Part shown: positions 15,822 through 24,750 of the stretch, one piece after another | How the letters are laid out: the number at the start of each line of letters is the position of its first letter | Numbering within the stretch: the first letter of the stretch is position 1 | Translations under genes and position numbers: made by a program | Notes under the pieces: model-generated | Seen by the model: the letters and a program-made list of their open reading frames with translations, nothing else | Told to the model about the DNA's origin: nothing | The model's database searches: none | Source of the DNA: QHXW01 sp035297145 | GTDB taxonomy: Bacteria > Acidobacteriota > Terriglobia > Bryobacterales > Bryobacteraceae | Direction of reading: 5' to 3' | DNA length: 64,000 nt | NCBI GenBank assembly: GCA_035297145.1 | Contig: DATGZN010000014.1 | Location: 1 to 64,000, forward strand

Positions 15822-17591
15822 CTACGCCAGGCCAACTCGCGTCAGGAGGCTCTTAAGCCGTATATCGGAACGCACCGGATCGTAGCGCTCGTCGCAACTG
15901 ATCAAACCTGCTCCCGTGCAGTGATCACTATAACCTTGTTCCAACCAGCCAAAAGCACTATCCCAATCACCCAGGCTGATGTAAATGTTCACGTAGCTTA
16001 TGGCGGGAACATAGGTAGTCCGCGAAAGAGTTTCCAGGCGTTTTAGGACGTCTCTTGACTGTTGCTGTTTCCCCAAGTAGCCATATGCCTCGCCCAGTCC
16101 GGAGAGCGCGGTGTTGATGGCCAGCTCTTCCATGGACTTCTGGAATTCTTCGATGGCCTCGGAGTGCTTGCGTTGCCTTAGGTATGCCCACCCTAGGAGC
16201 ACTCGCAAGCGCCAGCCTACTCCGAGTTCCAAACCTTTCTTCAGCCAATCGATTGCCTGATCGTACTCGCGCTCCAGATAGGACGCCCAGCCGAGTGTCC
16301 AATGAGTTTGCACCGACAGGGGATCCAACTGCAGCGCTGTTTGTAGTAGTCTCTTGGCTTCCGGGAAGCGCCTGCGAACGGCGTACTGCCCTCCGCAAGC
16401 ACTCAGCGCGATAACCGAGCTGGGTTCGAGTTCAAGCGCCCTCTGAAACAGTTTCACCCCCTCATCCCAATTCCAGTCATACCAGCAAGTCAGGATACCT
16501 AAGGAAACCTGTGCCGCGGCCATCTGCGAATCGAGGCGCAGCGCATTTACCGCGGCTTGTCGCGCCTTCGGCACTACTTCACTTGGCCGGGCCAAGCCCA
16601 GAAGCCAAAGCCAGGTGTAGGCATTCGCAAGGTCCGCGTGCGGGGGCGCATAGTCGGGGAACAGAGAGACGGCGCGGCTAAAATCTGCGATGGCCGCTTC
16701 AAATCTGCCCGCGTTCCATTGGTGACGCCCCTTCAAATACAACTTGTACGCCTCCAGGTTCACGACTTTCTTCGCCACCGGAGACGCCAGCCGCAGGCGT
16801 AGCGCATGCGCCACGGCCGAGGCAATCTCGTCCTCAATCGCGAATACGTTCGCTACCTTACGTTGGAACGTGCCCGACCAAAGCGATCGTCCATCCTCCG
16901 TTTTCACCGCCAGTGCTGAAACGCGCAGTTGATGGCCCACCTTTCGGAGGCTGCCTTCCAATACCGTCCCCGCGCACAGGATTTGGCCAATCTTGCGCAC
17001 ATCGCCTGTCTTACCCTGGAAATGGTAAACCGAGGTTCGCGCGACAACCTGGAGACCGGGAATGGTCGCCAGTTTATGGAGAATCGCTTCGGTGATGCCC
17101 TCGCAGAGGAGGTCTTTGTCGGGGCCCGGACCCAGATTTACGAACGGCAGGACCGCGATGGTGGTAATGGGGAGGGGTTCGCTTGGGGACGCAGGCGACG
17201 CGGCGGGCTTTTTGTGGAAAACCGGGGCGTAGCTCCCTTGTGGGAACTCGATCAGAATCGGCGCCGATTCGTGAGTCTCGTAATACCGGCGCAGCTTCGT
17301 GCGTAGCCGGTATGCCTCCGTCCGGACAATGGAATCGGCGCGCGGATCGTACGACGGGCCACGATCGAAAACATCTCTCCCCAGAACGTATTCTTTGAGC
17401 TTGCCGGCTCGACCAGCCAGAGCCCACCCCACTGTAAGGCGCAGAAAGCGGTGCAGCCGCTCTGACTTGATGAATTCGTCACTCGCCAGGATGTCTTCTA
17501 GTTGAGAGCGAATGGCTCCCGCGGGAAGCTCGCCCTTCCAGCGGCCATCCTTTTTCGGCACGGTCTTCTTAGCCGGCGAAGGGTTCGGCAC
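15822..17591 (-). CDS. TolB-like/TPR regulator with Solibacter-type N-terminus
   Basis: 589 residues from a GTG start. Residues about 25-115 carry a conserved helical region found at the start of many acidobacterial TPR proteins (FLRLTVGWALAGRAGKLKEY, VFDRGPSYDPRADSIVR, LRTKLRRYYE). Residues about 145-265 match a FlgO/TolB-like alpha/beta domain (IAVLPFVNLGPGPDKDLLCEGI, VLEGSLRKVGHQLRVSA). The rest (about 275-585) is TPRs, including LYLKGRHQWNAGRFEAAIADF and LDPLSVQTHWTLGWASYLER. Usual roles for such proteins are regulation or signal integration, but the function is unproven. It is transcribed away from the histidine kinase gene's end, with a 70-bp gap. Confidence 0.85.
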   Translation of the reverse strand: MPNPSPAKKTVPKKDGRWKGELPAGAIRSQLEDILASDEFIKSERLHRFLRLTVGWALAGRAGKLKEYVLGRDVFDRGPSYDPRADSIVRTEAYRLRTKLRRYYETHESAPILIEFPQGSYAPVFHKKPAASPASPSEPLPITTIAVLPFVNLGPGPDKDLLCEGITEAILHKLATIPGLQVVARTSVYHFQGKTGDVRKIGQILCAGTVLEGSLRKVGHQLRVSALAVKTEDGRSLWSGTFQRKVANVFAIEDEIASAVAHALRLRLASPVAKKVVNLEAYKLYLKGRHQWNAGRFEAAIADFSRAVSLFPDYAPPHADLANAYTWLWLLGLARPSEVVPKARQAAVNALRLDSQMAAAQVSLGILTCWYDWNWDEGVKLFQRALELEPSSVIALSACGGQYAVRRRFPEAKRLLQTALQLDPLSVQTHWTLGWASYLEREYDQAIDWLKKGLELGVGWRLRVLLGWAYLRQRKHSEAIEEFQKSMEELAINTALSGLGEAYGYLGKQQQSRDVLKRLETLSRTTYVPAISYVNIYISLGDWDSAFGWLEQGYSDHCTGAGLISCDERYDPVRSDIRLKSLLTRVGLA

Positions 17592-17661
17592 GTGATCTGC
17601 CTGCTGCCTGGCCGCCGGTCAACGGCGGTGTAAATTATTTACCACATTTCCAGGGAAGAGG

Positions 17662-20118
17662 CTAGGCAGTTGGCAGGGACGTCATGGAAAGGACCCGCCG
17701 CACAGTGCTGAGCAGTTGATCCCGTCCAATCGGCTTCAACAGCGTGGCGCAGGCGCCAAGCAGCGCAGCGGCCTGCAGAAACTGGCCCTCGAACGCTCCC
17801 GATGCGGCGATGATCTTCAGTTGCGGCTGCTCACTCCGGATGGCGCGAATGGTTTCAATTCCCTCAGACTCTGGCATCACCAGATCCGTGATGACAAGAT
17901 CGAGGTGCCGCGTTCTGACAATTTCCAGGGCTTCGGCGCCGTTGGTGGCGCTCAAAACTTCGTAACCTTCCCCCGTCAGAAGCTGTTCGAACAGCTGCCG
18001 GATCCCGGTCTCGTCATCCACCACGAGGACCGTGCCGCATGTGCCCGCGCGCGTGATCACCTCGCGCACCTTGCCAGCCAGGCTCAACGCTGTGAATGGC
18101 TTCGGGACATAGTCCGCGCCCGGATCGAGAAGGCCTTGATGCGTGATCGCATTTCCACTGTACCCCGACATGTACAGCACCTTGATTGCCGGCTTGATCT
18201 GCTTCAGCCGCTCGGCCAACTCCCGGCCCGTCATCCCCGGCATGATGACGTCGGTTAAGAGCAAGTGAATGGGCTCCGGGTGTAGCTTGGCGACCAGAAG
18301 AGCATCTTCGCCATGAGCTCCTTCCAGGACGCGGTACCCATAGCTTGCCAAGACCTTGGCAGCCAGGGCGCGCACTTCCGGTTGGTCTTCCACCAGCAGG
18401 ATCGTCTCGGAACCTCCCGCAACGGAAGCTGCGGGCTCCGCTTCCTTCGCGGCCGTCAGTACACCTGCGATTGCCGGAAGGTGAATCCGGAACGCCGTGC
18501 CTTTTCCCGGTTCGCTGTAAACCGAGATGAATCCACCGTTCTGTTTGACGATCCCGTAGGCAGTAGACAGTCCCAGGCCGGTACCCCGGCCTTGCTCCTT
18601 GGTGGTGAAGAACGGGTCAAAGATACGCTGCAGGGTTTGCTGGTCCATCCCCGTCCCACTGTCAGAGACCGCTAGCACGACGTAGCGGCCCGGAGCCACG
18701 CCATGATGCTTTTCGACGTAGTTAGCGTCGAGGTCGGTATTAGTGGTCTCAATGATGAGCTTACCTCCGGCCGGCATGGCATCGCGCGCATTCACTGCCA
18801 GGTTCAACAGCACCTGATTGATCCGACCGGCATCGGCCACTACCTGCTGTAACGAATCGTCGCACAGCGTCAGGATCTCAATATCCTCTCCCATCACCCG
18901 CCGCAGCATGTTTTCCGAATCCGCGACGAGCACATTCAGATTGACCGGCTTGGGCTCGATGATCTGGTTGCGGCTGAACGCGAGCAGTTGCTGTGTTAAC
19001 CCTGCGCCCCGCTCTCCGGCCTTCCGTATCTCGGAGGCATGGCTTCTGAGCGCCTCTCCCGGCTTGATTTCGCTAAGCAATAAATCCGCGTAGCCGTTGA
19101 TGATGGTCAGCAGGTTATTGAAATCGTGAGCCACGCCACCCGCAAGTCTTCCAATGCTCTCGAGTTTCTGCGCCTGCTGCAGCTGTTGTTCTAGTTTAGA
19201 ACGCTCTTTAGTCTGGCGCCGCAGGGTTAGCCAAAGCCAGGTAGTGATTAGCACGAGCGCCAGCAGACCGGTGGCGCCCATGGCCAGCCAATGCACTCTC
19301 TTTCGCGCGGTCGTTAAGCCCTCAACGGCTTCGGTTGTCAGGCTGGGGAAAAAGCCCCATCGCTCCACGATCAGCGCCATCGTGCCGTCGTCAGCCATCG
19401 CCGTCATTTCTTCACGGAGCTGGTCAGCGACATTCGCGGCGGAGAATGACGACGCCAGTCCCATCAACCCCCTGGGGGCGTGAGAAGGTATAACCTTCAG
19501 CGCCTTCCTGGCATCGCCGGCCAGCAACGCCGTCACAGCTGCGAACTGGTCCACATATGCTGCATCGGCGCGGCCTTCGCTCACCGTGGCCACGGCCTCC
19601 CGGCTGGAGTCGACGATCACGGGCTTCATTTCGGGCAACAGGCCCTTCAGAACTGTTCGATGAATGCCGTAATCCAAAAAGCTGATCCGCGCCTTCTGGA
19701 GTTGTTCGGCGTTTTGGAACGGTCCATCTGCCCTAACCAAGAAGCAGGTCTCCGTCACCAGGTACGGATCGGTGAGGTGAACCCGTTTCCGCCGCTCGGG
19801 TCGGATTGTGAGCAGCACCCAAAAGTCCAGATCGCCGCTGCGGATGGGATCAATTGCCGAGCCCGCCACTTGCTTCCATTCGAGCCGGATGCCACGACGC
19901 CGGGCCGCGGTCTGTACGAGTTCGACTGCCAGGCCCGTGGGCGCGCCGTCCTGTCCCCGAAAATGGAAGGGGGCGTCACTGGCGTACCCGATGCGATACA
20001 CCCGCCGCGTGTCCACTTTGTGCCGGCCGAGTGCCAGCCATCCTGTTAAGGCCAACACAACGCTGGCGACGGCTATCATCGTGCTTTTGATCCATCCGTT
20101 CAACGCAAAGCTCCGCAA
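17662..20118 (-). CDS. Hybrid histidine kinase with periplasmic binding domain and two receivers
   Basis: 818 residues. A membrane helix (about 13-30) and a second (about 277-298) bracket a periplasmic SBP_bac_3 amino-acid-binding-like domain (about 40-265). A DHp domain follows with the phosphorylated His331 in GGVAHDFNNLL, then an ATPase with NARDAMP (N box), DSGTGM (G1) and GTGLGLSTAYGIV (G2). Two receiver domains come last, with phosphoacceptors Asp623 (LLLTDVIMPG) and Asp745 (LVITDLVMPE). No output DNA-binding domain is attached. The TTG start at 20118 is preceded by GAGGATCTTAT; ATG codon 14 is an alternative. The ligand is probably a small solute. Confidence 0.93.
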   Translation of the reverse strand: MRSFALNGWIKSTMIAVASVVLALTGWLALGRHKVDTRRVYRIGYASDAPFHFRGQDGAPTGLAVELVQTAARRRGIRLEWKQVAGSAIDPIRSGDLDFWVLLTIRPERRKRVHLTDPYLVTETCFLVRADGPFQNAEQLQKARISFLDYGIHRTVLKGLLPEMKPVIVDSSREAVATVSEGRADAAYVDQFAAVTALLAGDARKALKVIPSHAPRGLMGLASSFSAANVADQLREEMTAMADDGTMALIVERWGFFPSLTTEAVEGLTTARKRVHWLAMGATGLLALVLITTWLWLTLRRQTKERSKLEQQLQQAQKLESIGRLAGGVAHDFNNLLTIINGYADLLLSEIKPGEALRSHASEIRKAGERGAGLTQQLLAFSRNQIIEPKPVNLNVLVADSENMLRRVMGEDIEILTLCDDSLQQVVADAGRINQVLLNLAVNARDAMPAGGKLIIETTNTDLDANYVEKHHGVAPGRYVVLAVSDSGTGMDQQTLQRIFDPFFTTKEQGRGTGLGLSTAYGIVKQNGGFISVYSEPGKGTAFRIHLPAIAGVLTAAKEAEPAASVAGGSETILLVEDQPEVRALAAKVLASYGYRVLEGAHGEDALLVAKLHPEPIHLLLTDVIMPGMTGRELAERLKQIKPAIKVLYMSGYSGNAITHQGLLDPGADYVPKPFTALSLAGKVREVITRAGTCGTVLVVDDETGIRQLFEQLLTGEGYEVLSATNGAEALEIVRTRHLDLVITDLVMPESEGIETIRAIRSEQPQLKIIAASGAFEGQFLQAAALLGACATLLKPIGRDQLLSTVRRVLSMTSLPTA

Positions 20119-20470
20119 ATAAGATCCTCAATTAGGAGAGAAACGACAGAAGGCCTAACTGACTGAGCGCTGCATCTTTGAGAGCAGCGCCGCCGATGAA
20201 TGTCCGGCTCCCAAGTGCCCCAGGGCAGATACCCACGATCTGGGACGCGCAGTCAAGGCTGCGCAAAGTTTGGCCGACAGCCTTAGTTTGGCAAAACTTC
20301 GAACGACCCGGAAGTTATCACAATGTTAGCTAACCGTTTGGTGGCGTACCGGCGTGTTCCACCGCGCAGTTTCCCGGACCGCGTCTCAGCAGCACAATAC
20401 TTCTGATGGTTCACTCGACCTGCTCACCGCACGAGGGTGCGCTACAATTTATCGGGGTAGCTGCCTGCTG
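20119..20470. other. Divergent intergenic region
   Basis: 352 bp between the histidine kinase (leftward) and the toroid protein (rightward). It must hold both promoters, but no consensus -35/-10 pair stands out. A repeated GTTTGGC/AGTTTGG wording occurs around 20268-20292. No coding frame with a believable start was found. Confidence 0.4.
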
Positions 20471-21562
20471 ATGAACAAAAATACCGGCCGGGTTCTTGCT
20501 TTCAGCGCGGTGCTTGCGCTGTTGTCCATACCCTCACTTCGCGCCGAGTGGAATCCAAAGCTGGCGGCGCAGTTCATGGATGCGCGGCAGAAAGCATGGG
20601 TGACCTGGCCGCGTGCCAACGAATCCGGCGTTCCATGTGTCTCCTGCCACACAGGCATGCCCTATTTGCTGGCAAGGCCCGCGCTGCGGCAGGCGCTTGG
20701 TGAGAAAGCGCCGACACTCTACGAAGATGTGCTGCTGGCCGGCCTGCGCGCCACCGTAATGAGAACTGACGCCAAGGATCTGTTCAAGGGCCTAAAGGGA
20801 CTCATCGTCGACCAGGTGTATGGAGCGCAAGCGGTGCTCTCGGCCTTGCTCCTGGCGAATGATGACGCCAAGCATGGCCGGTTGAGCCCGGAAGCAGAAA
20901 AGGCGCTGGAACGCATGTGGACTCTGCAGGTGCAGACCGGAGATGCGAAAGGCTCCTGGTTGTGGTCGGATTTCGATCTGGATCCTTGGGAAACGAAAGA
21001 CGCGACATTTTATGGCGCGGCGCTGGGGGCGCTAGCAACCGGCGTGGCTCCCGAAGGTTATCAAGCACGGCCGGAGCTTCGGGAAAATATCGCAGCGCTC
21101 ACGGCCTATTTGCGTGGATCGCAACAGACGCAGCCGCTGCACAATCGCCTGTTCCTGCTTTGGGCATCCGCACAGTTACGTGATCTTCTACCCAATGCAG
21201 ACCGGCAAGCCATTCTCCATGAAGTGAAAAGGAAACAGCAGGATGATGGTGGCTGGACCTTGGCATCGCTTGGTGCGTGGAAGCAACGTCCGCAAGCGCC
21301 GCCTGCCACGGGATCCAACAGCTACGCTACAGCGGTTGTAGCATTCACGTTGGAGCAAGCCGGCGTCCGGAGTTCTGACCCGATGTTGGCGCGAGGGATT
21401 GCCTGGCTGAAATCGCGCCAGGATCCGCAGACCGGCTCGTGGACCGCCGAATCGATGAATCACCACCACGAACCGGGTTCCATGCCAGCTCTATTCATGA
21501 GCGACGCTGCAACCGGGTTCGCCACAATGGCGCTGCTTGCTGGCGAACAGAACAAACCCTGA
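20471..21562 (+). CDS. Secreted alpha/alpha-toroid protein with one CxxCH haem site
   Basis: 363 residues from the ATG at 20471, with a signal peptide (GRVLAFSAVLALLSIPSLRA). CVSCH at residues 56-60 is a c-type haem attachment motif near the mature N-terminus. The remainder resembles the helical toroid of squalene-hopene cyclase/prenyltransferase-like proteins: repeated YGAQAVLSALLLAN, KQQDDGGWTLASLGAWK and WLKSRQDPQTGSW segments, the QDDGGW being a QW-type motif. The DxDD motif of class II cyclases is not seen, so terpene cyclisation is unlikely. A periplasmic redox or carrier role is possible. The frame is open further upstream, but the signal peptide fixes the start. Confidence 0.75.
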   Translation: MNKNTGRVLAFSAVLALLSIPSLRAEWNPKLAAQFMDARQKAWVTWPRANESGVPCVSCHTGMPYLLARPALRQALGEKAPTLYEDVLLAGLRATVMRTDAKDLFKGLKGLIVDQVYGAQAVLSALLLANDDAKHGRLSPEAEKALERMWTLQVQTGDAKGSWLWSDFDLDPWETKDATFYGAALGALATGVAPEGYQARPELRENIAALTAYLRGSQQTQPLHNRLFLLWASAQLRDLLPNADRQAILHEVKRKQQDDGGWTLASLGAWKQRPQAPPATGSNSYATAVVAFTLEQAGVRSSDPMLARGIAWLKSRQDPQTGSWTAESMNHHHEPGSMPALFMSDAATGFATMALLAGEQNKP

Positions 21563-21623
21563 TCGCCAACAAGCGCTCGCCAACGAATAGAAGCATTGGG
21601 TCCTGCGACGAGATGATGATCCA

Positions 21624-22070
21624 TCAATACGCGCCGCTAGTAGAAACCGGCACAGTCTTCATTGAAGCTGCACTGGCCTGTTCCGCATGACCGCGTGCAT
21701 TCTTGGAAACAGAGAAGCGGAACGATTGCCCGACGAGACCGGCATCAAGCTCTCGAATGACACTTACGCCGTTGATCTGTTGGAGCTGCAACTTGCTTTG
21801 ACCTGAAACCGGCCCGGTGAGAACGTTGCCGGTGAGAATAGAAGCTCGGACACCCTCGCCCTTAACGCTGACTACGTGGATGGCAGAGGCTGCGTCAAGA
21901 TTTGCGATGATGGAGTATTGTCCGGCCGGCAATAGCGTTGGCCCCCAGTAGGCTTCGCTATCTAAGGTAAAGCTCCCGGTGAATGCCTGCTGCGCAGCCG
22001 CGTGGGGCGCTGTGAAGCCGGCAACTAAAGCCAGAGTGAGAACAAGAAACCCGTGTTTTGCGTACTTCAT
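21624..22070 (-). CDS. Small secreted protein, unknown function
   Basis: 148 residues with a signal peptide (MKYAKHGFLVLTLALVAGFTAPHAAA) and a beta-rich mature part beginning FTGSFTLDSEAYWGPTLLPA. An AAGGAGATCACTT ribosome binding site precedes the ATG. Similar short proteins with the (L)LPAGxYS motif are common in Acidobacteria; no function is known. The gene is divergent from the winged-helix/TPR regulator at 22163 with only 92 bp between, so it is a candidate target of that regulator. Confidence 0.75.
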   Translation of the reverse strand: MKYAKHGFLVLTLALVAGFTAPHAAAQQAFTGSFTLDSEAYWGPTLLPAGQYSIIANLDAASAIHVVSVKGEGVRASILTGNVLTGPVSGQSKLQLQQINGVSVIRELDAGLVGQSFRFSVSKNARGHAEQASAASMKTVPVSTSGAY

Positions 22071-22162
22071 AAGTGATCTCCTTTATGCGCCACAGCCGCC
22101 ATGGCATTTCTTACAACCTTGCTGGCAAACTGTTCGTCTAACTAGGAGACGCAAAATCGGCT

Positions 22163-23551
22163 ATGTCGACAGGTCAAGAAGATGTCAAGTCTGCGGCGGT
22201 GGGTGTTTCCCGAAAGGTTCGTTTCGGAACATTCGAGGTGGACCTGGACAACCAGGATCTGCGAAAAGATGGGCAACAGGTAAAGCTGGAGCGAAAACCG
22301 TTTCAGTTAATGGAACTGCTGCTGCGGATTCGCGGCCGCTTCGTGTCCCGCGCAGAACTGACACGCGCGCTTTGGCCCGATTTGCACGTGAACTTCGAGC
22401 GCAGTCTGAACACCGCTGTTAACTCTTTGCGTAAGGCGCTTGGCGATTCACCGCAGAATCCGAGTTACATAGAAACTAAGCCGGGGCTCGGGTATCGCTT
22501 TATCGCGCCAGTTCAGGAAATAGGATCGAGCCCGCCTGCGGCGGCTCATGCAAGCCCCAATGAGAACTGCGCCAAGGCGAGATATTTTCTGAACAAGCTA
22601 ACGCAGGCGGACCTGCACAAGGCATCCGCGTACCTGCAAGCAGCGCTCGATGAGGATTCCCGGTGTGTGCGCGCGTACGCGGACCTCGCCGAAACGTATT
22701 GCCTGTTTGCGCGGATGAACATGGCAACTCCTGATGAGGCCGGTGAGCGCGCCCGGTCGCTGGCAGCCGTCGCGGTGGAACTCGATCCGGGCAGCGTGGC
22801 AGCGCGTGCGGCTCTGGGCTCGGTGAAGCAATACTTCGACTGGGATTGGGCTGGTGCGGCGGACGAATTTCGCAAAGCCATCGCGCTCGACCCTGGCTGT
22901 GCCTCGGTGCACAAAGCTTACGGTTCTTTTTTATCCTCTACGGGAAATATGCAGGCCGCAGTGGATGAACTTCATCTAGCGCAGCGATTGGATCCGATTT
23001 CTCCGGCCATCAACGCAGAGACAGCTTGGGTGCTCTACCTGGCGCGCGACTTCGCGGCGGCACATGAGCAATGCTGGAAGGTGCTCGCATTGGAACCGAG
23101 TTTCAGCGCGGCGCAACACGTGCTCGGCCTGGTCCACGAACAGATGGGGATGTGTGACGAGGCCGTCATCGAATTCCAGAATGCGCAATCTTCCGGTGAT
23201 GAGCAACCGGCCTTCGTGGCCGCTCTCGGCCATGCGTGGGCGAAAGCTGGAAAAGTGGCGAAGGCTAAAGAAGCGCTGCGTGAACTACGCGGACTCTCGG
23301 CCAAACGCTACGTCTCGCCTTACTGGCACGCTATCGTGTGCGCCGCGCTCGGACAAGGCCTCGCCGCTGTCGAGTGGCTGGAAAAAGGGTTTGAGCAGCG
23401 GGATGTTTGGCTGGCGTGGCTTGGAGTAGATCCTCGCTTTGACGATCTCCGTTCCTCGGCCGGCTTTCAATCGGTGCTTCAGCAGATGCGTTTCGATGTG
23501 TCTGAGACCGACGGCCGGACGTGTCCGGCCCCTACATCGCAGATCGGGTAG
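22163..23551 (+). CDS. Winged-helix (OmpR/CadC-type) TPR transcription regulator
   Basis: 462 residues. The N-terminus (about 18-115) is a Trans_reg_C winged helix: VRFGTFEVDLDNQDLRKDG, KPFQLMELLLRIRGRFVSR, then the recognition-helix region RSLNTAVNSLRKALGD and YIETKPGLGYRFIAPV. The C-terminal 300 residues are TPRs (ADEFRKAIALDPGCASVHKA, AVDELHLAQRLDPISPAINA). There is no membrane helix, unlike CadC, so it probably acts in the cytoplasm with the TPRs sensing a partner protein. Divergent from the secreted protein at 21624-22070. Confidence 0.9.
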   Translation: MSTGQEDVKSAAVGVSRKVRFGTFEVDLDNQDLRKDGQQVKLERKPFQLMELLLRIRGRFVSRAELTRALWPDLHVNFERSLNTAVNSLRKALGDSPQNPSYIETKPGLGYRFIAPVQEIGSSPPAAAHASPNENCAKARYFLNKLTQADLHKASAYLQAALDEDSRCVRAYADLAETYCLFARMNMATPDEAGERARSLAAVAVELDPGSVAARAALGSVKQYFDWDWAGAADEFRKAIALDPGCASVHKAYGSFLSSTGNMQAAVDELHLAQRLDPISPAINAETAWVLYLARDFAAAHEQCWKVLALEPSFSAAQHVLGLVHEQMGMCDEAVIEFQNAQSSGDEQPAFVAALGHAWAKAGKVAKAKEALRELRGLSAKRYVSPYWHAIVCAALGQGLAAVEWLEKGFEQRDVWLAWLGVDPRFDDLRSSAGFQSVLQQMRFDVSETDGRTCPAPTSQIG

Positions 23552-23573
23552 TGGCGAGGCACGCGTCGCCTTT

Positions 23574-24515
23574 CTAGTGTTCCGACGATTCGTCCGAGGG
23601 CAACATACTCTTGAATTTTGGAACGATTACTTCCTGCGTGAACCTGTCGTGTCCACGCAAGGCTTCAAGAACTGTCGTGAGATCCAACGATTGAACGACG
23701 GCCGCGATCTGTGCCTCGCCCAGTTTTCCCCACTGAGCACGCTCTTCGACCGTAGCAGGCAGAGCGCCGCCGATACCGGCGCCGTGGCCTTCCGGATCGC
23801 TCCACCAATAGCCCAAACTCAGACTGCCCGCCAGGCCCATCTTGGTTAATGTGGCGAGGCCAGGGTCGTCGGCCGCCGCTCCTTCCTGGCGCCGCTCGAC
23901 CTTGGGGACGTTGGACGCCAGAGGAATGTCATCGAGTCTGCCGAGCATGGCGTACTCTCCGTACATGAGCTTGCTGTGGTCGCCCTTCATGTTGCGGACG
24001 ATGGTAGACATTTCAATGTTCAGGATGGGCACATGCGTTTCTTCGAAGAACGCGCGCACCATGGTACCGATGGTCAAAGATGACGGTCCGTGGCCCATGG
24101 TGACCCAGATTTGCCTTCTGTATCCCTGCCGCAGAAGCGATTTGGCCAGGATTTTTAAATAAGCTTCGCCTTCGCTGAGGCTCATGTAAACGGTCGCCGC
24201 GGAGGTGACGGTGGAACCTGGGAAGAAATACGCAAGGAACGGCAGATACACGGCATCGGCCTGCTGCGCCATTTGCATCGCCATTCCTAGCGGCGCAACG
24301 TACTCGCGATCGCTGGGCAGCACACCCTGGGCTTCGATGGCGCCGACGGGAACAAAGATGACGTCGCTGCGCTTGAGATAGTCCGCGATCTCGATTTGGC
24401 TGAGGCGTGTCACGTCACGCGTGCGCAATTTCGCGGCATTTTGGCCCCATGCGGCGACGGACGAAATCAGCGTGAACAAGCCCAGTTTGAGTAGAAGCGA
24501 TGTCAGCATCTGCAT
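23574..24515 (-). CDS. Secreted creatininase-family protein, altered metal site
   Basis: 313 residues with a signal peptide (LLLKLGLFTLISSVAAWGQ). The creatininase fold is indicated by VIFVPVGAIEAQGVLPSD near residue 55, the MGHGPSSLTIGTM segment and the GSLSLGYWWSDPEGHG block. Creatininases bind two metals using a Glu-x-His motif in a GSxEQHG stretch; here that reads GAIEAQG, so the His ligand is replaced by Gln, while the later Asp and the GHG are kept. The activity may therefore differ or be lost. AGGAAAGAGTC precedes the ATG. Confidence 0.78.
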   Translation of the reverse strand: MQMLTSLLLKLGLFTLISSVAAWGQNAAKLRTRDVTRLSQIEIADYLKRSDVIFVPVGAIEAQGVLPSDREYVAPLGMAMQMAQQADAVYLPFLAYFFPGSTVTSAATVYMSLSEGEAYLKILAKSLLRQGYRRQIWVTMGHGPSSLTIGTMVRAFFEETHVPILNIEMSTIVRNMKGDHSKLMYGEYAMLGRLDDIPLASNVPKVERRQEGAAADDPGLATLTKMGLAGSLSLGYWWSDPEGHGAGIGGALPATVEERAQWGKLGEAQIAAVVQSLDLTTVLEALRGHDRFTQEVIVPKFKSMLPSDESSEH

Positions 24516-24679
24516 GACTCTTTCCTGGCGAAACCAACGCCATCGCGTATGTTACGGCTGGCGTGGAAGGATCATAGGGCCGAGAGTCGATCGCGGGAGT
24601 CTGGCCGACACGCGCAAACTATTGAAAACAAACGCTACAAATGCCTAGCGGGCGGGTGCGTAGATTCGCAACATTCCTC

Positions 24680-24750
24680 TTGACAGTTGTTCGGATAAGC
24701 GTTGAAGTGTTAAAGAACGCCGCTGTGCCCTGGCCAAGGGGGAAGCCTTG
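24680..24750 (+). promoter_or_regulatory. Candidate promoter and RBS of the PSCyt1/DUF1553 gene
   Basis: TTGACA at 24680-24685 is a perfect -35 hexamer; the best -10-like sequence is the weak TTAAAG near 24710. AAGGGGGA at about 24736-24743 precedes the TTG start at 24748 with normal spacing and decides that start. Confidence 0.35.

Noticed and set aside
20471..21562. Squalene-hopene cyclase
   Set aside because: QW-type repeats are present but no DxDD acid motif, the protein is too short, and it has a signal peptide and a CxxCH.
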